This document shows, piece after piece, positions 21,130-33,400 of a DNA stretch of 64,000 nucleotides (positions within the stretch are counted from its first letter, which is position 1; each line of letters opens with the position of its first letter). The stretch spans positions 66,267,652 to 66,331,651 of the forward strand of contig NC_079496.1 in assembly GCF_030052815.1 (NCBI RefSeq), written 5' to 3'. A model generated the notes under the pieces. That model did not search any database, was not told the DNA's origin, and saw only the letters and a list, made by a program, of their open reading frames with translations. The stretch is from Hevea brasiliensis (taxonomy: Eukaryota; Streptophyta; Magnoliopsida; Malpighiales; Euphorbiaceae). A program made the translations under genes and the position numbers.

Positions 21130-23233
21130 TGTTAGTAGTATGCCCTAGAGCATATCATTTAGTATGTATCTTGTATATATTTTTATTAATAAAGGCATTT
21201 CCACTTTTCCGTTTACATAATATATTTATGTGTAATAGAAAAGGTCCATTGATATTTTGTTAGAAATATTATTCTTAAGTTGTTAAGAATATGAGTGACA
21301 ATATTTCTAGCACGAAGTATCATAAATAGGTTCACAATCGAGGATACTTCATAATAAGGACATGACTTATCCAGAAAGATTGTATTCATGTTTGTTCCCA
21401 AGTTATTTATATGAGATATAAATAAGATGGAATGGTGAGTCTCATGCCATATAACAAACATGATAGGCACTTATAAATGATAAGTAGGCCGAACCAGTGA
21501 CACTTATGACAAGCACATGGAGTTTATTCTTGTCAATGTTTTGTCATAAATCATATCAGTGCATATAATCTTTAGACCTGAGATAGCACAGTTATCTTGT
21601 ATATAGGTAGTTTGAGTTTGATACTGCTTTCATACTTGTACTGTGTATGGGTATATGGGCATGTGTTGGCTCCTACTAGTTATATATGGAGGTAGGTGTT
21701 GATCAAGATGGAATCTGTTCCTCTAAGTAAATAGAGATAAAATCCTATGTTCATTTTATTGTTCTTGATGTTTCAAGTTCCTGGCCAGGACAGATAGATT
21801 TATTCAGAAAAGAGTTTCTGATGAGAAAATCTTTTAATCAAGAACTGGAATTAAAAGAGAACATAATATTCATAGCAAATGGAGTTTGACATAAACCATG
21901 ACTCCAGCTTGAGTTGGGATTTTGTAACAGAGAGATTCTAGTGCATGGTAACATATGATTATAGGTTCATTTAAGGTAAACCTTATTACTAATTGGGTGG
22001 CCATGGCATGCTATGCTAGGTGTTAACCATGGTCTATGGGGTTCATAAAATGATTTAGAGAAATCATTTATGGTAAGAAAGAGTTCTAATAATATTAAGA
22101 GTTGATATCATGTCTCATTGCCAATTAGTGATGAGCCTAGTAAGTCACACACATACACAAGTTATCACCTAATTAAATATTATTTAATTAATTAATTAAA
22201 GAGTTTAATTGATTAATTAAATAGGTTTGGTTTGCAATTAGTTTGCAAAGTCCCTAGCATGACTTGAAACCAAATCTAGATTATTGGATGTATAATATAA
22301 ATTAAATTTATATTTAAAGTGTTTAAATATGAATTTAATTAATGAGAAATTAATTAATAGAGATTAATTAATTAATTTATATTTGATATAAATTAATTAG
22401 AAGAAGAAAATAATTATTTTGGGTTAAGAACTCAAAATTAAGACACAGGGGCATTTTGGTCATTTTGCAGTGTGACACGTGGCACCATGAGATGGTGACA
22501 CATGGCATAACACTTAAGCTTGCCAAATGTTTTTTTAATCATGTAAGATGATTAAAATCAAGATTAAATATAGGTTTGACACTTGGCACAATGTGATTGG
22601 GTCACTTAAACCTAGAGCTAATCAAAGGGTGAGATGTGGCAAGGGTTTAATGTGTTAACCTAGCTATTTAAGTGTTGTTATGAGAAAATAAAACACAACC
22701 AGCAGCCACACTCCTTTGTCACGCCACTTTGAGGTTTTTATCTCTTCTTCTTCATCTCTTATCAATTCAAAGAGATTAGCCATCAATCTCTTGAATTAAG
22801 AACACTAGAAATTGTTTCTAGTGTCCTGTTTACATCTTTAATCTCTTAAAAGGCAGAACTTGATTTTCTAATTAATAGAAAAAGCTTTAGAAGCTATTCA
22901 AGGGCTGCCATAGGTGTTCTTGGTGTGGACAAGCTAGAGGGACAACATCTGGTGTCCTGAAGATGAATCTCAAAGGCGCAGACACGCTGCAATGCATCAA
23001 GAGGTTAGTGTAATCGTTCTTGATTTAATCTAGGGTTCTAAAATTAATCTGATTAATTTTAAAATCTTAAATGGCAAATACAGATCCAAAAACATATTAA
23101 AAGAGTTTTAATATGTTGTTTATCATTGAAATCAAATAGATAAAAATAAATCTTGCATGATGCATATGACCCTAGGTGAAAATTTTTGAATTCAATGGTA
23201 TAAACTTGTGTTTTTTACGCTTCCGTTCCTTCA
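21130..23233 (+). repeat. 3' LTR of copia element
   Basis: 2104 bp, nearly identical to 13664-15770. One clustered difference lies near 22985 (ACGCTGCAATGC against ACTTGCGATTGC). Confidence 0.93.
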
Positions 23234-23238
23234 GTTTG

Positions 23239-23708
23239 AAACCAGCTTGAAGCCTAGTCTCAGACTATAAGTGGCCAGATTCAAACATAATAACTTCTCT
23301 AAGCTCATTTCTCAAGCACTTGAATTAGAAAGAATTGAGTCAGAAATGGCCCCAGAGAAAAAGAAATCAGAGAAGACAGAAAAAGAGAAAGAGGGGAAGT
23401 CAGTAGATCAGAGTTCCAGTGGTCCTCATGGAAAGAGAAAGAATTTTGGGGGACAAAGCAGGGGTGGTAAAAAGTCTGGTAGGGGAAAATTTTCGGGACA
23501 AAGACCTCCTCCATCTGGTCAGTAGACTACCAGAAGTTCCTACCCTCCCCGCCAATGTGAAACTTATGGTAGAAATCATGGTGGGGTATGCTATAAGGCC
23601 ACAGGAGCCTGTTATAACTGCGAAGGCATAGGACACTTTGCTAAAGACTGCACCAGTGCCCGTAGAATTAGGCCACCTCCTACAACTATAGAAGGGTCAG
23701 TTCAGAAT
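23239..23708 (+). pseudogene. B gag, second segment
   Basis: It resumes the gag frame after the copia target copy. It reads through the [16 protein letters not shown] helix, a basic region, one in-frame TAG (23523-23525) and an intact CX2CX4HX4C zinc knuckle near 23611-23652. It ends at target copy AGAAT (23704-23708), where composite C is inserted; the gag continues at 58299. Confidence 0.85.
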
Positions 23709-23937
23709 TGTGACACCCCTTACTCGTGTACAGTATATCCGAGTAAGCAATGTCACACGGTGTACCGGCACACTCTATTTTACCTTAATTAATTCTTATC
23801 ATAGTTTTGAATATAACTTGTGAAATATAGCTCATTTAAGCTATTTATCGAAATTATAATTTATTTGAGGTTTCGAAAATTTTATAGAAAATCCGGCAGA
23901 GTACCGGCTAAAAATGGAGAAAACAGTTCTTCGAAAT

Positions 23938-25948
23938 CTGTGAAAAACACTTCCAATAGCCATGTTTAATCATTCTCAAACTCCAATATCAAAATCTCAA
24001 CCTTTTTCAATTTCATTTCTCAATCATTCATCTCAAGTGGTAATCGTGTATAAAACACAGATAAACATTCACTTTTCTATTCACAAACACAGTTCTCATT
24101 ATTTACATGAAAATCAAAATACATTACATAAGTTCAACTACATATGAGAAAATAAAAATTTAGTTACAAAATACCAAAATGATTCCTAGTGTCCCACCAA
24201 TGCACTGTAGAAGTTGAGGTGACACGGACACTGTGCAGAGCTGCAGGATGGACTCACCCAGTTTGCGATCTACTGGGCTCTCGATCTGTATCTCCAGAAC
24301 CTACGCGTGGCAAAAGCAACGCGCTAAGCAATAATGCTTAGTGGTGCAATAATAAAATAAAAGAAAATAGCAGAAAATAAATATGTATTGAATGTATATG
24401 TCTTATTTGTTTTGTATTTGTTATATTCATTTATTTCTTTAACGTTGTCCATTTTCATTCATTTGGTTGCCCAAGTAACCTATACTAGATGACTGGACTG
24501 GATAAACGGGTAAACTGGCACTGAGTATCAAGTACCTCGGGCCGTCACACCATCGGTCACATATGTATCTCCCGGTGTGCAACAGAACAGCTAACAAGTT
24601 GTAAATAATATTAGGCACGAGGCCACATCTCAATACAAGGTCAGAATGGCTAAAAGCCATGAAATCACAGAATGGCATATTGCCATGTGCAGTACTGCTA
24701 ACTGAACCCTATTGGCATGCCAAACTATCCAAACCAATCTTGTTAGGTGTACTAGGGCATTTGATACTTTTGAATTCTTCAAATTTTGAATTTCAAGTTT
24801 TGGTGTCACTATTCACCTCATTGGTCAACAAAAATGTTGACTTTTTGATAGAAAATAGGTACATTGGTTTTGACACTTCCAACATACCACATTTTGCATT
24901 CAAAACTTGTTGGCATTAAGCATTAATACCATTTCTAAGTTTAAACCAAGGGAAGCAAAATTTTCAGTTTTTGTAACCCAACTTTACTATTCCATTGGGC
25001 ACTGTTGCAGTGGGAATTTGAGGAAATGGTAAACATGAAAGTTGTTCCGTATTTTGTCTAGTTGAATTTCTTTTTTTGAATCACTCCATTTGGAGTTTTG
25101 TAGCTCCAGATATGATCCAAAAACCACAGCTGGCCGGATTTCAATTCTGCAGAATTTACCAAATCTACAGTACCATGAACAGTGACTGCCACTGCCTTGT
25201 TGGATGGGTTCTGGCCATAATTTGGGGTAGGTTTCTTCATGAAAGTTGTTTTTCTATGTCTTATCTTGTTGCTGTAAAAATTTCAGGTCAATTGACCATA
25301 TCTACAGTGAGTTATGGCCAAATAAACAGTTACTGTTCATTTGGTCATTCTGCAGAACCTGTTTGCAGGGTATCCGGATTGGGGCCAACTTTTGGTCCTC
25401 TTGCTTTGGTCTTTTGGGCATGGTTTCTTCAGAAAAAATGTGCCATTATAAGTCTAGCTTCATGTGCAATTGGTGAAACACCAATTGAACCTACACAACC
25501 AAAGTTATGGCTGTCCAAGTGGGCTGGAATCACAGCCTCATTGCTGCTGTCATTAGGCAGCCTACACATTTCACTTTGCCATGCTATATTTCAGTCCAAA
25601 TTATAGTCAACTTACCTCAAATGGTCACTAATTGATCATTATAATGTTCTTTAACAATTTCATAAGCCAAGTCCACATTTTACTCTCAAAACCCTAGCTT
25701 CCCATTATGATTCACACAAGATGCCTTAATTTGCTAACTCATTCACTAACCACATACATACATGCTTTAAACATGATCTCTAGTCCACTTTAAATCCATC
25801 AAAACAGTCAACCCTATCCCTTCCTTAGGGCTGCCAAAATTCATGGCATGCATGCACATAATTTTTATTCATTTTAGTTACAATTTCTTACTTATTTCAA
25901 GTCCCTTAACATAGAAATAAAGAGCTTTAGGTGTATATGTGCACTAAC
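23938..25948 (-). other. Putative leader intron in C LTR
   Basis: On the minus strand AAAG precedes donor-like GTTAGTGC (25948 downward), and GTTTTTCACAG ends at 23938. Matching donors are at 50364-50369, 57425-57430 and 44667-44672. A TATA-like GATAAATAAAG lies about 245 nt before the donor. Confidence 0.35.
24304..24341 (-). other. Twin hairpins, C left LTR
   Basis: The first element-sense hairpin has arms CTAAGCA / TGCTTAG with a 4-nt loop (24324-24341). The second pairs CGCGTTGC with GCCACGCG apart from one mismatch (24304-24323). Position and flanks match those of A1 and D while the stem bases differ. Confidence 0.6.
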
Positions 25949-27056
25949 CTTTGAGTAGCACTTCTTGGACTTGTATTCTCCTTAGAATTTCTACTTCTTA
26001 TGGCTGCCTAGAGTTGCCTTGTGATGTGGGGATAAATTTTTGTGAAGGGATATTAGGATTTTAAGGTGAGGAAAGCATGGAAATTGAAGCTTTTAAGAAC
26101 CAAAAATGGAGGTTTGGCTAGGTATGGATTTCGGCTGGTTTGGGAGGAAGGAGATGGCAGTTTGTTTTTTTTTATTTCTTTGGTCTTTATTTATCTCTTT
26201 TATTAGTTAGTGAAATGGTTGTTTAATTACAATTGGTGGAAACTTTTAAATGACCTCATAATGATGTCATATTTGGCATTTTATTGTATTTTCTTTTCTT
26301 TTCATCTCTACTCATTTTCAATTTAATTTTTAGTAATCTTTATTCATATTTTATGTCATAATAATTATTTACTTAACTGGACAAGTCGGCCAAAAATCAC
26401 CTCTGAAGGCGATATGACCAAAATGCCCTCCGTTTGGCTCAAAGGGTCAAAATTGTCTGTCACACCCTACCCCTCTGTAAAGCATAACATGATCCCGTAG
26501 TGTACCTAATGAATTACCAACTCCGTCTACTGATAATCCATTAAATACACTACAAGGGATTTTGAAAACTTTTCTGGCTTCTTTTACAGTGGTGAGCACT
26601 ATTTACAGGTGTTAAAAACCTTTTTGAACTGAAGTAATAGAACCAATACATTTGAATTATTTGGCATTTCTGTAAAAATTTTGGTAGAGTGCCATCTGTA
26701 TTTTGGATAAAACAGTTCTTCAGAAAACCTGTAAAAAGCACTTCAATAAATTTCCAAATCTCAACTTCAACATTTTTCTCAACCCAACACAGTTCTCAAG
26801 TCAAATTCATAGTAATTTTTCAAGGACTGAGATAAAGAAATATAATACAATTTTTACAAGTCAAAATATCTCATAATTTACTTTACAACTTCAATGTACA
26901 ATTTTTATTTATAACTACTCAAAACCAAAAACAATATGTACATACAGTGAACATACATTACATTATAAAATACAAAATACTGGTATACTCATTATACCCG
27001 GTAGTCTCTCGCTGGAGGTACTAGCAGCCTAATCTGCACATGCTGTCTTTCTACCT

Positions 27057-27096
27057 GCGACAGCAATAAAAAGCTATCGCTGAGACAATGTCTCAG
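27057..27096 (-). other. Twin hairpins, D 3' LTR
   Basis: One is a perfect CTGAGACA / TGTCTCAG stem with a 1-nt loop (27080-27096). The other pairs GCGATAGC with GCTGTCGC (27057-27080). Confidence 0.6.
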
Positions 27097-28110
27097 TGGT
27101 GCACAACATTAACCAAATACAATTTAAATCACAATTCATAAGTCATGTAAACAGTGGATACTTAAAACCATAGTTAATTTCAAGACAATAATCGTCAACC
27201 AGAATTTAAAATTCATTTCTCAATATCACAATAAATTTCAGTAAGTCAGATCATGGTTGAATTCAAAAGACAGTATATGTCCATAAGAGTTTAAATTCAT
27301 TTCACAATCTCACAATAAATCTCAATAATCAGAACACAATTAAATTCGAAAGACAGTAAATGTCAATAAGAATTTAACTTCATTTCACAAATTATCAAAT
27401 CGCATAACAACATAATTTAGTCGAATAAGTTAAGAATACAGTGTTGCCAATTCATTCACAACTTAAGCCATGACACAAATTTTCGATCAATGCCGCGTTG
27501 TAGACCACGACAAAGCAATCACAACCCCACTAATCGAAATCAATGAGGAAGGGAGCTAGCTATATAATGAGTACTCATCCGATCACCTCAACTGGTAAAC
27601 CAGAGAGGGAGAAAAATAAACGATCACGACCCCATAAATGGAGAAGGAATGATATGATACTGTCATGCTAAGTGTGAACACAAAATCAATTCCAAACATT
27701 TTATTCAAATGATTTGTGAGAATCCAATAAATTTCCAAAGTCATAATTTCATTCACAAAATGGCAACACAATTCATAATTAACTTCAAATTTTCACAAAT
27801 CACACTAAATCAATTTTTTCACAGTTTCAAACCATTTACAATGCTTTTCAAGCAATAAGTATCCATTCAAACACATTTCCATAATTGAAAACAATAATAT
27901 AAAAATAGTCATAATTTATTTCTATTGAAAAATTCAAAAGAAATAACTGTTATGCACAAACACAATTTAAATCAATAACATACAATTAATCATATGAAAT
28001 CTTATTCAGAGTAAAATCAGTTGAAAACTAGTTGTGCACAAACCTCTGATAATCGTCTGCAGTTACGGACTCAGTATTTCCTTCCCTTTTCCTGAGTCTT
28101 TGGTAACTGA

Positions 28111-28132
28111 GAAACACAATTTGAAGTGTTTC
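28111..28132 (-). other. Variant conserved hairpin, D 3' LTR
   Basis: GAAACAC and GTGTTTC form a 7-bp stem. It is homologous to the 10-bp stem of A1, B and A2, with an inserted base in one arm. Confidence 0.5.
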
Positions 28133-30415
28133 AGTACTAAATTAAACTGTCTCTAACGATAATGTTCGATAAATAATTCACTGAAGGCTATTATTTGCTC
28201 AATTACCTAATATACCGACCCTCAATGCGTTTTAGGAAAATTAGGTTTTAGTGTCCTTTATATGTCACATTCGATAGGGTTTTCGGGTTGGTACGTGTTA
28301 CCAAACTCATTTCCTAGTTTAGTGCATTTTAATGCAACTTGCTGGATTCCGGGATACTAGTTTGACCTAGCCGGACGACCTAGTTTTCTCGGTTTTCGAG
28401 TTTCGGTCAAATCTACAAACTTGTAGATCTATGTCTTATGGAACGCTGGGCAAAATTTTAGGTCAATCCGAGTTAAGTAGACCAAGTTATGGTCATTACA
28501 CTATTGCTGGTCAAATGGCATCAAATTAGGTCAATTTTATGTCAATTTGGTCAACTTTGGTTCCGCCAGTTTTTGGACCCGAACTTGTGCAAGCTTTTTG
28601 ACTTGCTTCTGGTCATTTCTGGGTTTTGGCGTCTTCATAAGACTTGTAGGTATGGGTCTTAGCTATTCATGGTTAAAATTTCAGGTCAATTGGACCTGTT
28701 TTGAGTGAGTTATGGCCTAAACACTAACTGCTGCCCAATTGGTCAAATTTCAGGCCTCAAATGTACTCAATCCGAATTGGTCATTTTTCATATCACCTTG
28801 CAAGCAGAATTTTGGCATGCTTTTTCAATTAAAGTTGGCACATTTTGTGCCTAGTTTCACCTCCAATTGGTCTCATACCAATTGAGGTTACACATCTAAA
28901 GTTATTGACTAAAATGCATACTGCCCTTAACTACCATGCTTAAACACACATCAATTACACATGTACCTTGCTATATGTTCACTTCCCTTACCATTCCTGT
29001 TTTGGTTCATTACCAAAACCATATCCCACTTTACATTAACATCACTTTGGGCAGATTACAAACATCCTTAATACACCAATTAAAGCTCACATTTACAAAG
29101 TCTAAATACAATCACATACACACCTAAACATCACTAATTCTTACATACACTTTACACAATCAATCTTTACACATATCCATCAATTCTCAAGGTCAATATT
29201 CTGCCAATACCTTCATGAACATGTACATTTATCCAGGAATCTCAAGGCTGCTGAAAATTTCCTCAACACCAAAGTATCCCACAATTCATCAATTTCCATC
29301 CAAGTGCAAAAATCACTATATACATATGAAGTAATTTATTAGGATATTAAATCACCATAACCAAGAACATTTCTCATCAAATATATACACAATTATTTCA
29401 TCAATTACATGACTCCATGGCTGTCCAAAATGAACATCTTAATAACTCTTCAAACTTAAAAATTTTCTTAACAAATTCAACACCCATAACATGCAGACAA
29501 AGTTTAACAAAGCTATCTTCAAAAATGCTAACTTACCTTATAGTTTGAACTTGTTAAACCTTGATTAAACTTCTTAAATTTGGTATCAAACTCTTCCTTG
29601 TGATGTGTAGACAATTTTTCATGAAGGAACCTTAGTGTTTAGAGGAGAAATGAGGGAGTGGATGAAGGTTGCATGCAAACGCCCATGGAGGTTTTCTCCT
29701 TTCCTTCAATTCGGCTAGGTGTGGTGTTTTGGAGAAGATGAACTTTCTGCTGGGATAATGGAATTATAGCTGCCCATTATGTGTTTATTTTATTCCCTTA
29801 GTGACCCACTCACAAATTTTAATCATATAATAAGCTAAATTTTCACTTATTTCACATTAAACCCTTAATTATCACTATTTACTTTAGGTACCACCAAATT
29901 AATTTTTCATTTCATTTTCTAAGTGTAATATTATTTATTTTTAATGGACATTTAGGTCAAAAGACAATTCGGGATGTCAAATGACCATAATGCCCTGTTA
30001 GTTACATTCAGATTTTTCGGTAACACCGGGTTTTGTCTGTTTTTCGATTTCTCACTTTTCTTTGTACTAATTATTTAATTTTTCTTTGATCTTTCTAATG
30101 ATATTTATTCTTCAATAAGGGTCTATTTAAGTCCTAAAAATGTTTTCCAGGGTTCCCCGCAGTCCAGGGCTAGTCAACGGTCCACGTCGTGACTTCCCGG
30201 TGCGGTCTCCCATCGCTAGAGTTCCCGGCTCGCTTAACTTGGCTACATTTCTTTGCTATTATTTTTCCTTTGTTTTTCTTGTATTTTCTTTTATTGTATT
30301 TCATTATTTTACGTCTCCTCACTCATATTGAAGTGTAGTTCTAGGCATCCTAGCTGTCCGGACAACACTGGTCACCGGAACAGCAGAATGCACTACCGAA
30401 CTTAGGGGTGTTACA

Positions 30416-30432
30416 ATTCTCCCCCCCTTAAA
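30416..30432 (-). other. Polypurine tract of D
   Basis: On the minus strand a TTTAAGGGGGGG run followed by AGAAT directly precedes the 3' LTR start. Confidence 0.8.
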
Positions 30433-30461
30433 TAAATTTCATCTCGAAATTTTACCTGGCA

Positions 30462-33400
30462 TTAGTCTCTGAACAGCTGTGGGTGCTGTCTCCTCATATC
30501 CTCTTCACGTTCCCAAGTAGCTTCCTGGCCTGAATGATGGTTCCACAGCACTTTAACCAGGTGTATCTATTTATTCCTCAACTGCTTCACCTCATAAGCT
30601 AGAATTTCTATGGGTTCTTCCTCATATGAGAGGTCTGGATTTACTTCAATCTCTTCAACTGATAGTACATGAGATGGGTCAGATCTGTACCTCCTTAACA
30701 TGGACACATTAAAGACACTGTGTATCCTTGCTAGCTCTGGAGGTAATGCCAACCGATATGCCAAAGGACCCACTCTTTCCAGAATCTCATATGGTCCAAT
30801 GAAACGATGACTCAGTTTCCCCTTTCTGCCAAACCTCATAATCCTGTTCCAAGGAAAAACTTTGAGGAATACCTTATCACCCACTGCGTACTCAATATCC
30901 CTTCTTTTCAAATCAACATAGGACTTCTGACGGTCTGATGCAGCCTTGAGTCTATCTCTAATCAATCTAATCTTTTCCTCTGTCTGCTGGACAATTTCTG
31001 GCCCAATCATCTTCCTTTCACCTACTTCATCCCAACATAAGGGAGTTCTGCACTTCCTGCCATACAATGCTTCATATGGAGGCATCCCAATGCTTGATTG
31101 GTAGCTGTTGTTATAAGCAAACTCAATCAAAGGCAAGTGTGTATCCCAACTACCTTCAAATTCAATCACACAAGCCCGTAGCATATCCTCCAATATTTGA
31201 ATAACCCTTTCAGACTGGCCATCTGTCTGTGGGTGAAATGCTGTGCTGAAGTTCAATCTAATTCCTAGGGCTCTCTGAAGACTACCCCAGAATCTAAAAG
31301 TGAACCTAGGATCTCTGTCAGACACAATTGATACTGGCACTCAATCTGGCCAATCTTTCCAGCCTATAGTCCATCCGAACTAGCAAAAAGTGAGCAGACT
31401 TGGTCAATCTGTCAACTATAACCCATACTGCATCATGACTACTCTGTGTCCTTGGAAGTCCTGTAACAAAATCCATAGTTATTCGTTCCCATTTCCACTC
31501 TGGTACTGACAAAGGATGTAACAAACCAGCTGGAACTTGATGTTCTGCCTTTACTTGCTGACAAGTTAGGCATTTGGAAACAAATTCAGCTATATCTCTT
31601 TTCATACCCATCCACCAGTAATGCTCTTTCAGCCCTCTATACATTTTAGTTCCACTAGGGTGCATAGCAAATGGAGACTCATGTGCTTCCTTCATAATGA
31701 TTTGTCTCAATTCCACATCACTAGGAACGCACATTCTGCCCTGATGTAACAATAAACCATCATCTCTCACAGAGAATTCAGGTTTCTTTCCCTGCTGGAC
31801 TTCTTTCAGTAGCTTCTGATACTTTTCATCACTCTGAGCAGCCATTCTGATCTGATCAATCAACACTGGCTGTACATGCCAAGCAACTACTGTCTGTCCC
31901 TCATCATCAATCTCTAAACTGGCATGCTGTGCTTTCAACTCATATACCATGGACACGGGAGAAACTCTGAGATTTGCCATAGTCTTGCGACTTAAGGCGT
32001 CAGCCACCACATTTGCTTTCCCTGGCTGATAGTCTATTAAGCAATCATAATCTTTGATGAGTTCTAACCATCTCCTCTGCCTCAAATTCAATTCCTTCTG
32101 GGTACCTAAGTACTTCAAGCTCTTATGATCTGTGTAAATGTAGCATTTCTCTCCATACAAATAGTGTCTCCAGATCTTCAGAGCAAAAACAATAGCTGCT
32201 AACTCCAGATCATGTGTTGGGTAATTCCTCTCATGCGGTTTCAGCTGGCGTGATGCATAAGCAATGACATTCCGATCTTGAATCAGTACACAGCCTAACC
32301 CATTGTGAGAAGCATCACTATAAACGGTGTAGTCTTTACCCGGAGTAGGTAAAGTGAGGACTGGAGCTTCAGTCAAACACCTCTTCAACTCATCAAAACT
32401 TTGCTGGCATTTATCTGTCCACTGAAATTTTACATCTTTCCGAAGCAGTTTGGTCAGTGGAGAAGATAACATAGAAAACCCCATCACAAACCGACGATAA
32501 TATCCAGCTAAACCCAGAAAACTACGAATTTCTGTGATGTTCCTAGGCGGCTTCCAATTAAGGATAACTTCTACCTTGCTGGAATCTACCTTGATCCCTT
32601 CAGCTGACACAACATGTCCCAAAAAGGAAATTTCTTTCAGCCAAAATTCACATTTCGACAACTTGGCGTATAGTTGTTTCTCCCTTAAAGTCTGCAGTAC
32701 AATCCGCAGATGTCTGTCATGCTCCTCTGCATTCCTTGAATATATCAAAATGTCATTAATAAACGCCACCACAAATTGATCAAGATATGGTCTGAAGATA
32801 GTGTTCATCAGATCCATGAAAGTAGCTGGAGCATTTTTTAACCCGAATGGCATTACTAGAAACTCATAGTGGCCATACCGAGTTCTAAAAGCAGTTTTTG
32901 GAATACTCTGCTCTTGCACCTTCAACTGATAATAACCAGATCGCAAATCAATTTTGGAGAATACAGCTGCACCTTTCAATTGATCAAACAGATCATCAAT
33001 GCGAGGCAATGGATATCTGTTCTTTATTGTCACCTTATTCAACTGCCGGTAGTCAATGCATAAGCGGAGAGTACCATCCTTCTTCTTAACAAACAACACT
33101 GGTGCTCCCCAAGGTGACACACTAGGGCGGATGAAGCCCTTTTCAATTAATTCTTGCAACTGTATCTTCAACTCCTTTAACTCTGCTGGTGCCATTCTGT
33201 ATGGCGTTATGGAGATTGGATCCACACCAGGCATAACATTAATTTCAAACTGCACTTCTCTTTCCGGAGGTAATCCTAGCAATTCATCAGGAAACACATC
33301 TGGAAAGTCATATACTGTAGGGATGTCCTTCAATGCTGGACTCCCCACTTGGGTGTCTACCACATGTGCTAAGTATGCTTCACACCCCTTTCTGATCATT

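Larger units (their letters stand above)
13664..23233 (+). mobile_element. Ty1/copia element in B gag, protease-less
   Basis: 9570 bp bounded by a perfect GTTTG target duplication (13659-13663 and 23234-23238). LTRs of 2107 and 2104 bp differ at only about 17-20 sites by eye, so the insertion is recent. Order: LTR, primer site, 1.8-kb leader, gag, integrase, RT, RNase H, polypurine tract, LTR. Integrase before RT identifies copia. The clade is probably Angela-like from gag and RT wording and LTR length, but I cannot confirm it. Protease is absent. Confidence 0.92.
23709..26457 (-). repeat. C left (3') LTR, first part
   Basis: It starts TGTGACACCCC on the plus strand (LTR end on the minus strand). 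Together with 39233-39587 it makes 3104 bp, matching the 3102-bp middle LTR. Interrupted by D. Plus-strand open frames here, such as 25076-25606, are antisense to the element. Confidence 0.88.
26458..30415 (-). repeat. 3' LTR of D (left side)
   Basis: Plus-strand ends are TGTCACACC and GGGTGTTACA. It contains the variant hairpin (28111-28132), twin hairpins, donor-like (29531-29536) and acceptor-like (26729) sites. No gene. Confidence 0.92.

Noticed and set aside
25076..25606. Possible host gene of 176 codons
   Set aside because: It lies wholly inside a C LTR, antisense to the element, recurs with the LTR, and has no recognisable domain. Kept only as a low-interest note.
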